64,000 bases of DNA from Nocardia sp. NBC_01503 (GTDB lineage: Bacteria > Actinomycetota > Actinomycetes > Mycobacteriales > Mycobacteriaceae): contig NZ_CP109596.1 in the NCBI RefSeq assembly GCF_036327755.1, positions 3,968,001 to 4,032,000 of the forward strand, written 5' to 3'. Below are positions 17,862 to 26,536 of this stretch, piece after piece. Below the pieces are notes generated by a model. That model saw only the letters and a list, made by a program, of their open reading frames with translations, did not search any database and was not told where the DNA came from. The position numbers were made by a program, and so were the translations under genes. The number at the start of each line of letters is the position of its first letter. The first letter of the stretch is position 1.

Positions 17862-20386
17862 TGGCCGGTAGTCCCATGCGCAAGGTCGCCTTGCGCAATC
17901 TCGCCGCGCATAAGGTGCGTTTGTTTCTCACCCTGCTGTCGGTGGTGCTCGGAACAGCCTTCATCGCAGGGTCTTTCGTCTTCACCGATACCCTGCAGAG
18001 CTCTTTCGACGACATCTTCGCCAATCAGGCCAAGGGCGTCGATGTGCGGGTGAGTCCGAAAGAACGCCAGTCCCTGGGCATTCCGAACGAGACCGTCGAC
18101 AAGATCACCGCCATGGACGGCGTGCGCGCGGTCGCGCCCGGTATCAACGGCCCGGTGGTGCTGCTCAAGGACGGTAAGGCCGTACAGACCGGCGGCGCAC
18201 CGACTTTCGGCACCTCCTACCTGCCGCCGGACAAGGCCGTCGCCGAACCGGACAAGTTCATCGACGGGGTGCCGCCGAGTCGGTCCGGGCAGATCGCCAT
18301 CAACAAGGGCGGCGCCGATCGGGCCGACCTGCATGTCGGCGACACCACCAAGGTGCTCATCCCGTCCAAGGGCAATATCGATGTCACCGTCTCGGGCATC
18401 TACGATCTGGCCGGCAATACCGGCGGCTTCATCAATCTGTACTTCGACGACGCGCAGGCCCGGCAGCTGTTCACCGACGGCGCGCATGTCGCCTTCGTCG
18501 ATATCGCCGCCAAACCCGGTGTGCAAGCCGATGATCTGCGCGACCGGATCGCCAAGGCGTACCCGGATTACAAGGTGCAGGACGGCGATCAGGTCCGCGA
18601 GGACATGAAGAAGCAGATCGGCGACGCGCTCAAATTCATCAACTACTTCCTGCTCGCCTTCGGCGCCATCGCGCTGATCGTCGGCACCTTCATCATCTAC
18701 AACACCTTCTCCATGCTTGTCGCACAGCGACTTCGGGAGTTGGCGCTGCTGCGCGCGGTCGGCGCATCCCGTCGGCAGGTGGGGCAGTCGGTGGTCGGCG
18801 AGGCGCTGATCATCGGAATCATCGGCAGCGCACTGGGTCTCGCGGCCGGTGTGGGTTTGGCCTTCGGATTGTCGGCGCTGCTCAATGCCTTCGATCTGGG
18901 CCTGCCGACCGGTTCCATGTCGTTGCGGCCGCGCACCGTGCTGGTGGCGATCGGCGTCGGTGTCATAGTCACGGTGGTCAGCGCGTACGCACCGGCGCGC
19001 CGGGCGGCCACCATTCCGCCGATCGAGGCGATGCGCTCCGAACTCGGCTCGGCCAACGAATCCACCCGTATCCGAACGGCTTTCGGCGCGGTGCTGACCG
19101 TGGCCGGTGGTGTGCTGGTGGTGCTCGGCGCCCGGCATACCGGCGGTAATGCCGCGCTCACCGTCGGAATCGGCGCGCTGGCACTGATTTTCGCGGTGCT
19201 GTTGGCCTCCCCGGCGCTCTCGCGCCCGGTGGTGAAGGGGCTCGGTTTCCTGGTGCGACCGTTCGGAGCGGTCGGCACGATGGCGCGCAACAACGCGCTG
19301 CGCAATCCGCGGCGCACCGCGGCGACGGCCTTCGCGCTCACGCTCGGGCTCATGCTGGTGACCGCCATCGGCATGCTCGGCTCCTCGGCCAAGGCCAGTA
19401 TCAGCGAGGTGGTGGACAAGGGCGTCAAGGCCGACTTCATCCTGCAGGGTCCGACCAACAGCCTGGTCGGCGTCCCACTGGCCGCCGGGCCCGCCGTACA
19501 GAAGGTGCCGGGCGTACAGGATGTGGTGCAGTTCCACGGCGTCACCTTCAAGGCCGGTGACGATCAGCTGCTCGGCACCGTGCCCGAGGGTCCGCTGGAC
19601 AAGGTGCTGACCTACGACCTGGTGCAGGGCAATGGCAATCTCGGCGACAACGGCATCATGCTCTCGGAAACCGAAGCCGCCGACCGTAATTGGCATGTCG
19701 GTCAGAAGGTCGACATCACCAGCCTGGACAAGAAGAACTACCAGGTCGAGGTGGTCGGCATCTACAAGGACACCCAGCTGCTCGGCCCGCTGGTCGCGCC
19801 GCTGGCGCTGTACAACCAGGTGATGCCGGTCAGCTTCCGCACCAACTTCATCGTGCTCATCACCGCGCAGCCGGGCACCGATCTGCAGACCCTGCGGACC
19901 GGCCTGGAGAAGTCGGTGGAGCCGTGGGCGGTGGTTCAGGTGCAGGACCGTGAGGACTTCAAGGGCGCACAGGGCAAGCAGATCAACACCATGCTCGCGA
20001 TTCTGTACGGCCTGCTGGCGCTCGCGGTGGTGATCGCCATCCTCGGCATTGTGAACACCCTGGCACTGTCGGTGGTGGAGCGCCGCCGGGAGATCGGCAT
20101 GCTGCGCGCGGTGGGTATGCAACGTCCGCAGGTGCGGCGCACCATCTATCTGGAGTCCATGCTCATCGCGGTCTTCGGTGCGGTGGTCGGCGTGGCGCTG
20201 GGGCTGGTGCTCGGCGTCGGATTCCTGCGCACGCTCAAGGATCTCGGGCTGGCCACCATTACCGTGCCGTGGGGTCAGATCGTGCTCATGGTGTTGAGCT
20301 CGGGTGTGGTCGGTGTACTCGCGGCGCTGTGGCCCGCGGTGCGTGCGGCGCGCACGCCACCGCTGGCGGCCATCGCCGACGTGTAA
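17861..20386 (+). CDS. ABC transporter permease with two FtsX/MacB domains
   Basis: 841-aa membrane protein. An N-terminal helix (about 20-40) is followed by a large extracytoplasmic MacB-like domain (about 45-250), three helices (about 265-380), a central pair near 400-450, and a second periplasmic-type domain (about 510-690). The C-terminal FtsX domain has three helices (about 715-835). The motifs A-L-L-R-A-V-G-A-S-R-R-Q-V and G-M-L-R-A-V-G-M-Q-R-P-Q-V mark the two coupling loops to the ATPase. Such fused 8-10-helix permeases of Gram-positive bacteria move lipids, peptides or lipoproteins, or act as sensors. The cargo is unknown. The kinases on either side suggest phosphorylation control, as with PknF and Rv1747. 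Confidence 0.9.
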   Translation: MAGSPMRKVALRNLAAHKVRLFLTLLSVVLGTAFIAGSFVFTDTLQSSFDDIFANQAKGVDVRVSPKERQSLGIPNETVDKITAMDGVRAVAPGINGPVVLLKDGKAVQTGGAPTFGTSYLPPDKAVAEPDKFIDGVPPSRSGQIAINKGGADRADLHVGDTTKVLIPSKGNIDVTVSGIYDLAGNTGGFINLYFDDAQARQLFTDGAHVAFVDIAAKPGVQADDLRDRIAKAYPDYKVQDGDQVREDMKKQIGDALKFINYFLLAFGAIALIVGTFIIYNTFSMLVAQRLRELALLRAVGASRRQVGQSVVGEALIIGIIGSALGLAAGVGLAFGLSALLNAFDLGLPTGSMSLRPRTVLVAIGVGVIVTVVSAYAPARRAATIPPIEAMRSELGSANESTRIRTAFGAVLTVAGGVLVVLGARHTGGNAALTVGIGALALIFAVLLASPALSRPVVKGLGFLVRPFGAVGTMARNNALRNPRRTAATAFALTLGLMLVTAIGMLGSSAKASISEVVDKGVKADFILQGPTNSLVGVPLAAGPAVQKVPGVQDVVQFHGVTFKAGDDQLLGTVPEGPLDKVLTYDLVQGNGNLGDNGIMLSETEAADRNWHVGQKVDITSLDKKNYQVEVVGIYKDTQLLGPLVAPLALYNQVMPVSFRTNFIVLITAQPGTDLQTLRTGLEKSVEPWAVVQVQDREDFKGAQGKQINTMLAILYGLLALAVVIAILGIVNTLALSVVERRREIGMLRAVGMQRPQVRRTIYLESMLIAVFGAVVGVALGLVLGVGFLRTLKDLGLATITVPWGQIVLMVLSSGVVGVLAALWPAVRAARTPPLAAIADV

Positions 20387-20403
20387 TAGACCGGGGGACG
20401 AGG

Positions 20404-20440
20404 AATCCGGCCGGTCCCCGCGGGGTGACCGGCCGGATTT
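20404..20440 (+). terminator. hairpin between the ABC permease and kinase 3
   Basis: AATCCGGCCGGT pairs perfectly with ACCGGCCGGATT, 12-bp stem, 12-nt loop, followed by TTCGTTATC. It sits between convergent genes, so it can serve both. Confidence 0.85.
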
Positions 20441-20459
20441 CGTTATCTCCCAGGTATTT

Positions 20460-21746
20460 TCAACGGTTGTACAGAATGACCGTGACCGCCACGATGATCA
20501 GCACCAGCGCGACCGTGGTGCCCGCGATGATCCAGCCGATCTGGCTCGAACCGCGTTCGGGCGCGGTGTATACCGGCTGTTGTTTGGACTGCTGCGCGTA
20601 ATTCGGCTGCGGCACCGGCTGTTGCGGGAACGCCGCACCGGAGGACGGATTCTGATACGCGGGTTTCGGCGTCGCGACCGGATTCTGATACACCGGTGCG
20701 GGACTCTGATACCCCTGCCCCGAATTCGGATACTGCTGATTCGGTGCGACCGCCGGATTCTGATACGGCGGAATGGGATTCGATCCGGACATGGGGCGCT
20801 GCTGCGGCACCGGCGTGGGAATCACCGGCTGCGGCCGCGCCGGAGTCGGCGGCCGGGGCGCGACGACAATCGGCTGCGGTCGCACCGGGGTCGGCGGGCG
20901 CGGCGGCACCGGCCGGGTGGCGAGGGCGCGATCGACCGCCGCGGAGAACTCCACACAGGATCGGAAGCGATCCTGCGGCCGCTTGGACAGTGCCCGGGTC
21001 AGTACGCCGTCGATGGTGCGCGGCAGCTCCGGGCGCAGCGGACTGGCGGGCGGGGGCGGCTGCTGGAGATGGCCGCGAATCACCGCCGCCGGACTGGTGC
21101 CCTCGAACGGCACCACACCGGTGAGCAATTGGAACAGCGTGCACGCCAGCGCGTACTGATCCGAGCGCCCGTCGATGGTGGCGCCGGTCAACTGCTCGGG
21201 GGAGGCGTAGGCCAGGGTCGCGGTGACCGTACCGGTCTGGGTGAGGTGACCGGTGTCGTCGCGCAGCCGGGCGATACCGAAGTCGGTGAGGTACACCCGC
21301 TCGCCCGCCGCACCGCCTGAGGAGCGCGCGAGCAGAATATTCGCAGGCTTCACATCGCGGTGCAGCACGCCGCGCCCGTGCGCGTAGTCGAGCGCCTTGG
21401 CCGTCTCGGCGATGATCTGCGCGGCCCGCAGCGGCGGCAGTGAAGCCGCCTTGACGGCGGAGGCGTTCACACCGTCGATGTACTGCATGGAGATCCACAG
21501 CTGTTCACCCTCGGTGCCGCGGTCGTAGACCGTGACGATATTCGGATGGTCCAGCTGGGCGACCAGATCGGCCTCCCGGATGAACCGGGCGCGGATCTCG
21601 TCATCGGTGAACATTTCCTGATTGAGCAGCTTCAACGCGGTCTTCCGCGGCAGCCGGGGATGCCGGGCCAGGTACACCGACCCCATACCGCCGCGGCCGA
21701 GTTCGCGTTCTATGACGAAACCGGCGAACACATCACCAGAGCGCAA
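20460..21746 (-). CDS. transmembrane Ser/Thr protein kinase, PknF-like (kinase 3)
   Basis: 428 aa if started at the TTG (minus-strand codon 21744-21746). That start matches the M-L-S-S-G-D and V-L-R-S-G-E starts of the other two kinases and follows ACGGGGGCTCGAC, close to the GGGAGCTCGAC before kinase 1. Kinase motifs are intact (L-G-R-G-G-M-G-S-V, A-L-K-L-L, L-H-R-D-V-K-P-A-N, D-F-G-I-A-R). The linker carries Y-Q-N-P and Y-Q-S-P repeats. The protein ends right after a transmembrane helix (I-I-A-G-T-T-V-A-L-V-L-I-I) with only a few outside residues, so there is no extracellular sensor. It faces the ABC permease gene tail to tail. Confidence 0.9.
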   Translation of the reverse strand: MRSGDVFAGFVIERELGRGGMGSVYLARHPRLPRKTALKLLNQEMFTDDEIRARFIREADLVAQLDHPNIVTVYDRGTEGEQLWISMQYIDGVNASAVKAASLPPLRAAQIIAETAKALDYAHGRGVLHRDVKPANILLARSSGGAAGERVYLTDFGIARLRDDTGHLTQTGTVTATLAYASPEQLTGATIDGRSDQYALACTLFQLLTGVVPFEGTSPAAVIRGHLQQPPPPASPLRPELPRTIDGVLTRALSKRPQDRFRSCVEFSAAVDRALATRPVPPRPPTPVRPQPIVVAPRPPTPARPQPVIPTPVPQQRPMSGSNPIPPYQNPAVAPNQQYPNSGQGYQSPAPVYQNPVATPKPAYQNPSSGAAFPQQPVPQPNYAQQSKQQPVYTAPERGSSQIGWIIAGTTVALVLIIVAVTVILYNR

Positions 21747-21822
21747 AGTCGAGCCCCCGTTTCCACGAGACAGATCAAGCTGGCAGCTTAGTTTATTTGG
21801 CCCTCCGCTACGCTCCGGGCCG

Positions 21823-21917
21823 GTTCGCGGCCCTGTAAGCCCGCTACGCTCCCTCCCTCCGCTCCTCCGCTCCGCTCCCCCGCTCCACTCAGTCCAGAAG
21901 CGGGCCGGGCCGCGAAC
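21823..21917. repeat. family B palindromic repeat, inverted orientation
   Basis: 95 bp. GTTCGCGGCCC and GGGCCGCGAAC form the ends. The core is pyrimidine-rich on the plus strand (CTCCCTCCCTCCGCTCCTCC), the reverse complement of the core at 15188. It lies between kinase 3 and the VWA gene. Confidence 0.88.
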
Positions 21918-21940
21918 TTGGGGGTGTTGTCCCCGGCGGG

Positions 21941-23107
21941 CTATTGGCCGTTCGCTTGCGTGTTCGCCCACTTCTGCACATCGCCGCGGTCCAGGGCCAC
22001 TGCCAGCAGGTCCGGAAACCGATCGGGTGTGCAGGCGAAAGCGGGTACGCCGAGTGCGGTCAGCGCGGCGGCGTTATCCCGGTCGTAGGCGGGTGCGCCC
22101 TCGTCCGAGAGGGCCAGCAGCACCACCACCTGGACGCCTGACTCCTTCATGCTGCGAATTCTGCGAAGCATCTCCGCGCGCACACCGCCCTCGTAGAGAT
22201 CGGAGATGAGCACGAACAGCGAGTCGGCCGGACGGGTGATGAGCGACTGCGAATAGGCGATGGCGCGATTGATATCCGTACCGCCGCCCAGTTGGGTGCC
22301 GAACAGGACGTCGACCGGATCCGACAGCTTCTCGGTCAGGTCGACCACCGCGGTATCGAAGACCACCAGTGCGGTCTTCAGCGAGCGCATGGAGGCCAGC
22401 ACGGCCCCGAACACCGACGCGTACACCACGCTCGACGCCATGGACCCGGATTGGTCGATCGCCAGCACCACATCCCGGCGCACGGCCTGGGCTTTACGGC
22501 CGTATCCGACAAGCCTTTCCGGCACCACCGTGCGCTGTTCCGGGAGATAGTTGGCCAGATTCTTGCGAATGGTGCGGTCCCAGTCGATATCACGCAGCCT
22601 GGGCCGCGAGACCCGCGCCGCGCGATTGAGCGCACCGCCGACCGCGGCGATGGTCTGCGCGGCCAGCCTGCGCTCGATCTCGCGCACCACCTTCTCCACG
22701 ACCATGCGCGCGGTCGCCTTGGTGGTCTCGGGCATCACCCGATTCAGGCTCAGCAGGGTGCCGACCAGATGGACATCCGGCTCCACGGCCTCCAAAAGCT
22801 CGGGCTCCAAAAGCAATTCGGTGAGATTCAGTCGATCCACCGCATCGCGCTGCATCACCTCGACCACCGTCGAGGGAAAGTACCGCCGAATATCGCCGAG
22901 CCACCGTGCCACCTGCGGTGCGGACCCACCCAGCCCACCGGACCGCCGCCCGCTCGCCCCATTGCGGGCGTCCGCGTCGTACAGCGCGCCCATGGCCCGA
23001 TCCATGGCCACATCCTCGGCCGCGCCGAGCCCGCCGAGTCCCGCCTCGGCCGCGCCCCCGAGCACCAACCGCCAGCGCCGCGCTTGCGCCTCGTCCACCC
23101 CGCTCAT
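21941..23107 (-). CDS. VWA-domain protein, last gene of a YehLMPQ-like operon
   Basis: 388 aa. The C-terminal von Willebrand factor A domain has a complete MIDAS signature, D-Q-S-G-S near residue 216-220, with a later T and D (G-G-G-T-D-I-N and L-I-S-D-L). The helical N-terminal half carries R-R-Y-F-P-S and W-D-R-T-I-R-K-N-L, as in CoxE/YehP-type proteins. VWA proteins of this type partner with MoxR AAA+ ATPases, and E. coli YehP is the equivalent next to YehL. ATG 23107 has AGAGGA upstream. It is separated by 132 bp, including a half repeat, from the DUF5682 gene, so it may be expressed less tightly than the first three genes. Confidence 0.88.
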   Translation of the reverse strand: MSGVDEAQARRWRLVLGGAAEAGLGGLGAAEDVAMDRAMGALYDADARNGASGRRSGGLGGSAPQVARWLGDIRRYFPSTVVEVMQRDAVDRLNLTELLLEPELLEAVEPDVHLVGTLLSLNRVMPETTKATARMVVEKVVREIERRLAAQTIAAVGGALNRAARVSRPRLRDIDWDRTIRKNLANYLPEQRTVVPERLVGYGRKAQAVRRDVVLAIDQSGSMASSVVYASVFGAVLASMRSLKTALVVFDTAVVDLTEKLSDPVDVLFGTQLGGGTDINRAIAYSQSLITRPADSLFVLISDLYEGGVRAEMLRRIRSMKESGVQVVVLLALSDEGAPAYDRDNAAALTALGVPAFACTPDRFPDLLAVALDRGDVQKWANTQANGQ

Positions 23108-23192
23108 TTCATTCCTCTCGAGTTCTGAATGCTGCTGACGCCCCGGCCATCCCGGAGTTGACGTCCCCCGCCGTGTGGGCGCCGACCTCCCC

Positions 23193-23225
23193 GTCATCCC
23201 GGCATGTTCTTGGCCGGGATCCACA
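23193..23225. repeat. family A repeat, left arm only
   Basis: CGTCATCCCGGCATGTTCTT followed by GGCCGGGATCCAC. A single arm in the gap between the DUF5682 and VWA genes, inside the putative operon. Confidence 0.8.
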
Positions 23226-23239
23226 CCATCGACGGCGGA

Positions 23240-25438
23240 TCATCCTGCTATCCCGAGGATTTCGGCCGCCGCCCGCAGCGCGAGCTGTCCTCTGGCACTG
23301 TCGTACTCGCCCTGTGTCGTCGCGATCGCGGTCGGTGCGCCATTGCGGACGGAGTGTGCGATAGCCTGGCGCTCACCGGATTCGAAGGCTCCGAAGGTGC
23401 GGCGCAGCAGCGGCAGGGTGGCCACGAACTGGTCCTCGTCCAGGCCGCAGAGCCAGGCGTCGATGAGGCTCAACAGGTTTCGATCGTGGACCAGGAGTAG
23501 GCCGCGGCCGCCGAGGAAGCCGTCGATCCACGCCGCCTTCTCGGCGGCGCTGTGGCCGACCGAGAGGGCCGCCGATAGTCGGCGGGCGGATTCGGCGGAG
23601 CCGATGATCTCGGCATCGCAGAGCAGGCGTACGGCCCGGCCGACCAGGGTGCCGTTGATATCGGTGCGATCGGCGAGGGTCTGGAGTGCGGCCAGCCAGG
23701 TGGCGGTCGCCCATTCGTTCTCCCGTGCCGAAAGCGCCAGGTGCACAGCGTCTATCAGAGCGCGCAGCTCGGCGGCACCGTCACCGTCCAGCCCGGTGAC
23801 CGCGCTGGGCAGACCCGCGCAGGCCCGCACCAGCAGGCCGTCGGCCACCCGGGTCAGCGCATCGGAATCGGTACCGCGCACATCGCCGTAACGCAGGGTG
23901 CGCAGCAGACCCGGGAGTGCTGCCATCAGATGGGTGACGTCATGGTCCAGGGCCGCAACCGATTCCAGGCGGGCGATGAGACCGTCGGTCGCGCCGCCCA
24001 GATCGGCCAGCAGCGCCGCCTCCAGGGCAGCGGAGACCTGACCCACCGTGGCCTCCGGATTCGCCGCGGTATCAAGGACTTTCGCCTCGGCGGCGGTGCG
24101 CAGGGTGGTACCCCAGCGGGCGGCCTCGATAATCGCGATGGCCAGCTCCGGTCGCCAGCGCAGCGTCCAGGTCTCCCGGAAGGTGCCGGTATTGCGCACC
24201 TGGCCGTCGGTGAGCTGACCCCAGCCGATGCCGAGCAGCCGGAGCCGGTGCAGCAGATGGGATTTCGCCTTATCGCGCTCGGTGCGCAGGTCCAGGTCGA
24301 TGGTGCGCTCCAGGGCCTGCTGTTTGAGCCGCAGTGTTCTGATCTGCGCCCGCAGATCGGCCTCCAGCGGCACGGTCGGGGTGCCGTCCGGGACCGCGCC
24401 CAGCGCCTCACCGACCACCATCTCCGAGCTGACCAGGCGCAGCACGGTCTCGTCGCCGTCGCAGAGCACCGCACGGGTCGCCTCGGTGACCTCGGAGAGT
24501 CCGGCCAGCGGCCGCTCGCGCAGGGTCGCGAGAGTCTCCGCGAGCCTTACCGATTCGATGATGTGGGCACTCGACACCGGCAGATCATGGGTGCGGAGCA
24601 TGCCCGCGACCTTGGTCAGCCAGCGCACGATCGGCTGCTCGGTCTGGGTGAACAGGTGGTGATACCAGCCGGGCGAGGTGATCCCCGCGCCGTATCCGGA
24701 GGATGACGACAGCCGCGAATGCGTCCACGGCACCCAGGTCAGCATGGCCTTGCCCTTGGGCAGGCCCTTCAGGACGCGGGCGTCGGCGGCGGCCGGGCCG
24801 AGCTTGCCCGACAGTGCCGGACCATGCCAGGCCCCGCAGACGATGGCCAGGCGTTGTGCCCCGTCCTTCAACGACTTTCGCATCACCTGCCGCATATACG
24901 CCTCGCGGCGCAGCGTGTGCTCATCGATGACCGCGGTTTCGCGCAGCACCGCCATGGCCTCGTTCACCGCATCGAAAATGTCGGCGTCCGAGGAGGATTC
25001 GACAATCGCGTCCCACCAGCGTTCGGCATCGTCGTAACCGCCCGCCTCGGCCAGCTCGGCGAGCGGATCCGAGCGATCACCCGGCTCGTCCTCCAGCGCG
25101 AGCGTCATGGCGGCGGGCAGGTCGAAGAACCCCACGGGCACGGTGTTCTCCGCGCCGTACCGCATGGCCTGCCACTCCGGCGAGAACACCGCGAACGGCC
25201 ACAGCGCGGCCTTGGACGGCTCATCCGGGTGGTAGCCGAGCAGGGCCACCGGCGGTTCCATTCCCTCGGCGGAGATGAAGCCCAGCAGGGGGTCGGCATC
25301 GGCCGGGCCCTCGATGAGAATGGCGTCCGGCGAGAACTTCTCGAGCGCCAGGCGCAGGGAACGCGCCGAGCCCGGACCGTGGTGGCGGATACCGAAGATT
25401 CGGGTCTCGGCCGTCACTGTGGTGGTGACAGTGCTCAT
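23240..25438 (-). CDS. DUF5682 family protein (YehM-like)
   Basis: 732-aa protein of the DUF5682 family, recognised from its N-terminus (I-F-G-I-R-H-H-G-P-G-S-A-R-S-L, then I-L-I-E-G-P-A-D-A-D). The conserved R-H-H-G-P-G and E-G-P motifs recall TraB/Tiki-like hydrolase folds, with His and Glu that could bind metal. A later I-V-C-G-A-W-H-G-P-A-L supports that idea, but no activity is established. The remaining two thirds are alpha-helical. Its ATG directly follows the TAG of the AAA+ gene with no gap, so the proteins are made together. E. coli YehM occupies the same place beside YehL. It is probably the effector or scaffold of the system. Confidence 0.82.
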   Translation of the reverse strand: MSTVTTTVTAETRIFGIRHHGPGSARSLRLALEKFSPDAILIEGPADADPLLGFISAEGMEPPVALLGYHPDEPSKAALWPFAVFSPEWQAMRYGAENTVPVGFFDLPAAMTLALEDEPGDRSDPLAELAEAGGYDDAERWWDAIVESSSDADIFDAVNEAMAVLRETAVIDEHTLRREAYMRQVMRKSLKDGAQRLAIVCGAWHGPALSGKLGPAAADARVLKGLPKGKAMLTWVPWTHSRLSSSSGYGAGITSPGWYHHLFTQTEQPIVRWLTKVAGMLRTHDLPVSSAHIIESVRLAETLATLRERPLAGLSEVTEATRAVLCDGDETVLRLVSSEMVVGEALGAVPDGTPTVPLEADLRAQIRTLRLKQQALERTIDLDLRTERDKAKSHLLHRLRLLGIGWGQLTDGQVRNTGTFRETWTLRWRPELAIAIIEAARWGTTLRTAAEAKVLDTAANPEATVGQVSAALEAALLADLGGATDGLIARLESVAALDHDVTHLMAALPGLLRTLRYGDVRGTDSDALTRVADGLLVRACAGLPSAVTGLDGDGAAELRALIDAVHLALSARENEWATATWLAALQTLADRTDINGTLVGRAVRLLCDAEIIGSAESARRLSAALSVGHSAAEKAAWIDGFLGGRGLLLVHDRNLLSLIDAWLCGLDEDQFVATLPLLRRTFGAFESGERQAIAHSVRNGAPTAIATTQGEYDSARGQLALRAAAEILGIAG

Positions 25439-26536
25439 CTAGCTCACCTCACGGCAGGCCCGGTAGAAGTCCGCCCAATCGGCGCGCTGCCGCACCACGG
25501 CCTCCAGATACTCGGTCCACACCACCGAATCGGCGACCGGATCCTTGATGACCGCGCCCAGCACCGCGCCCGCGATATCGGCGGGGCGCAGAATGCCGTC
25601 GCCGAAGTGCGCTGCCAGCGCCAGACCATTGGTGATCACCGAGATCGCCTCGGCGGTGGAGAGCGTGCCGGACGGCGACTTCAATTTGGTGCGGCCGTCG
25701 GCCGTCATGCCCGAGCGCAGCTCGCGGAAGACCCGCACCACGCGGCGCACCTCCTCGGCCGCGGCGGGCACCGCGGGCAATTCCAGTGCGGCACCGAGCT
25801 GTTCGACGCGGCGGCTGACGATCGCCACCTCCTCGTCCTCACCGGCGGGCAGCGGCAGCACCACGGTATTGAAGCGGCGGCGCAGCGCGGAGGAGAGTTC
25901 GTTCACGCCGCGATCGCGATCATTGGCGGTGGCGATCACATTGAAACCCTTGGCGGCCTGCACTTCTGTGCCGAGCTCCGGTACCGGGAGCGTCTTCTCC
26001 GACAGCACGGTGATGAGCGCGTCCTGCACATCGGAGGGGATGCGGGTGAGCTCCTCCAAACGGGCGATCGAACCCGCGCGCATGGCGGTCATGATCGGCG
26101 AGGGCACCAGCGCGGCATCGCTCGGCCCTTCGGCCAGCAGGCGGGCGTAGTTCCAGCCGTAGCGAATGGCCTCCTCCGCGGTACCGGAGGTGCCCTGCAC
26201 CAGCAGGGTCGACTGACCGGAGACGGCGGCCGCGAGATGTTCGGAGACCCAGGTTTTGGCGGTACCGGGCACGCCGATGAGCAGCAGCGCCCGATCGGTG
26301 GCCAGGGTGGCGACCGCGACCTCCATCAGGCGGCGCGGGCCCACGTACTTGGGGCTGATCACGGTGCCGTTCGACAGGGTGCCGCCCAGCAGATAGGTGA
26401 CCACCGCCCACGGCGACAGCTTCCAGGACGGCGGGCGCGGACGGTCGTCGGCGGCCGCGAGCGCGGCCAGCTCCTCGGCGAAGGCTTGTTCGGCATGCGG
26501 GCGCAGCAGGGCGTCCTGCTCCTGAATCGTGGTCAC
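25439..26536 (-). CDS. MoxR-like AAA+ ATPase (YehL-like)
   Basis: 365 aa from GTG 26536. Walker A reads G-V-P-G-T-A-K-T at about 88-95, and a Walker B-like segment with acidic residues follows at I-A-R-L-E-E-L-T-R. Sensor 1 is I-A-T-A-N-D-R-D-R-G and the arginine-finger region is L-R-R-R-F-N. This is the MoxR clade, YehL branch, whose members act as chaperone-like remodellers with VWA partners. The GTG overlaps the TGA of the upstream SWIM gene (GTGA), and the next gene begins immediately after its stop. This tight coupling argues for fixed stoichiometry with the SWIM and DUF5682 proteins. Confidence 0.9.
   Translation of the reverse strand: MTTIQEQDALLRPHAEQAFAEELAALAAADDRPRPPSWKLSPWAVVTYLLGGTLSNGTVISPKYVGPRRLMEVAVATLATDRALLLIGVPGTAKTWVSEHLAAAVSGQSTLLVQGTSGTAEEAIRYGWNYARLLAEGPSDAALVPSPIMTAMRAGSIARLEELTRIPSDVQDALITVLSEKTLPVPELGTEVQAAKGFNVIATANDRDRGVNELSSALRRRFNTVVLPLPAGEDEEVAIVSRRVEQLGAALELPAVPAAAEEVRRVVRVFRELRSGMTADGRTKLKSPSGTLSTAEAISVITNGLALAAHFGDGILRPADIAGAVLGAVIKDPVADSVVWTEYLEAVVRQRADWADFYRACREVS

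Noticed and set aside
17552..20122. An 856-codon open frame antisense to the ABC permease
   Set aside because: It is the mirror of a high-GC coding strand, rich in His, Arg, Gly and Gln with no domain; the FtsX permease on the other strand is certain.
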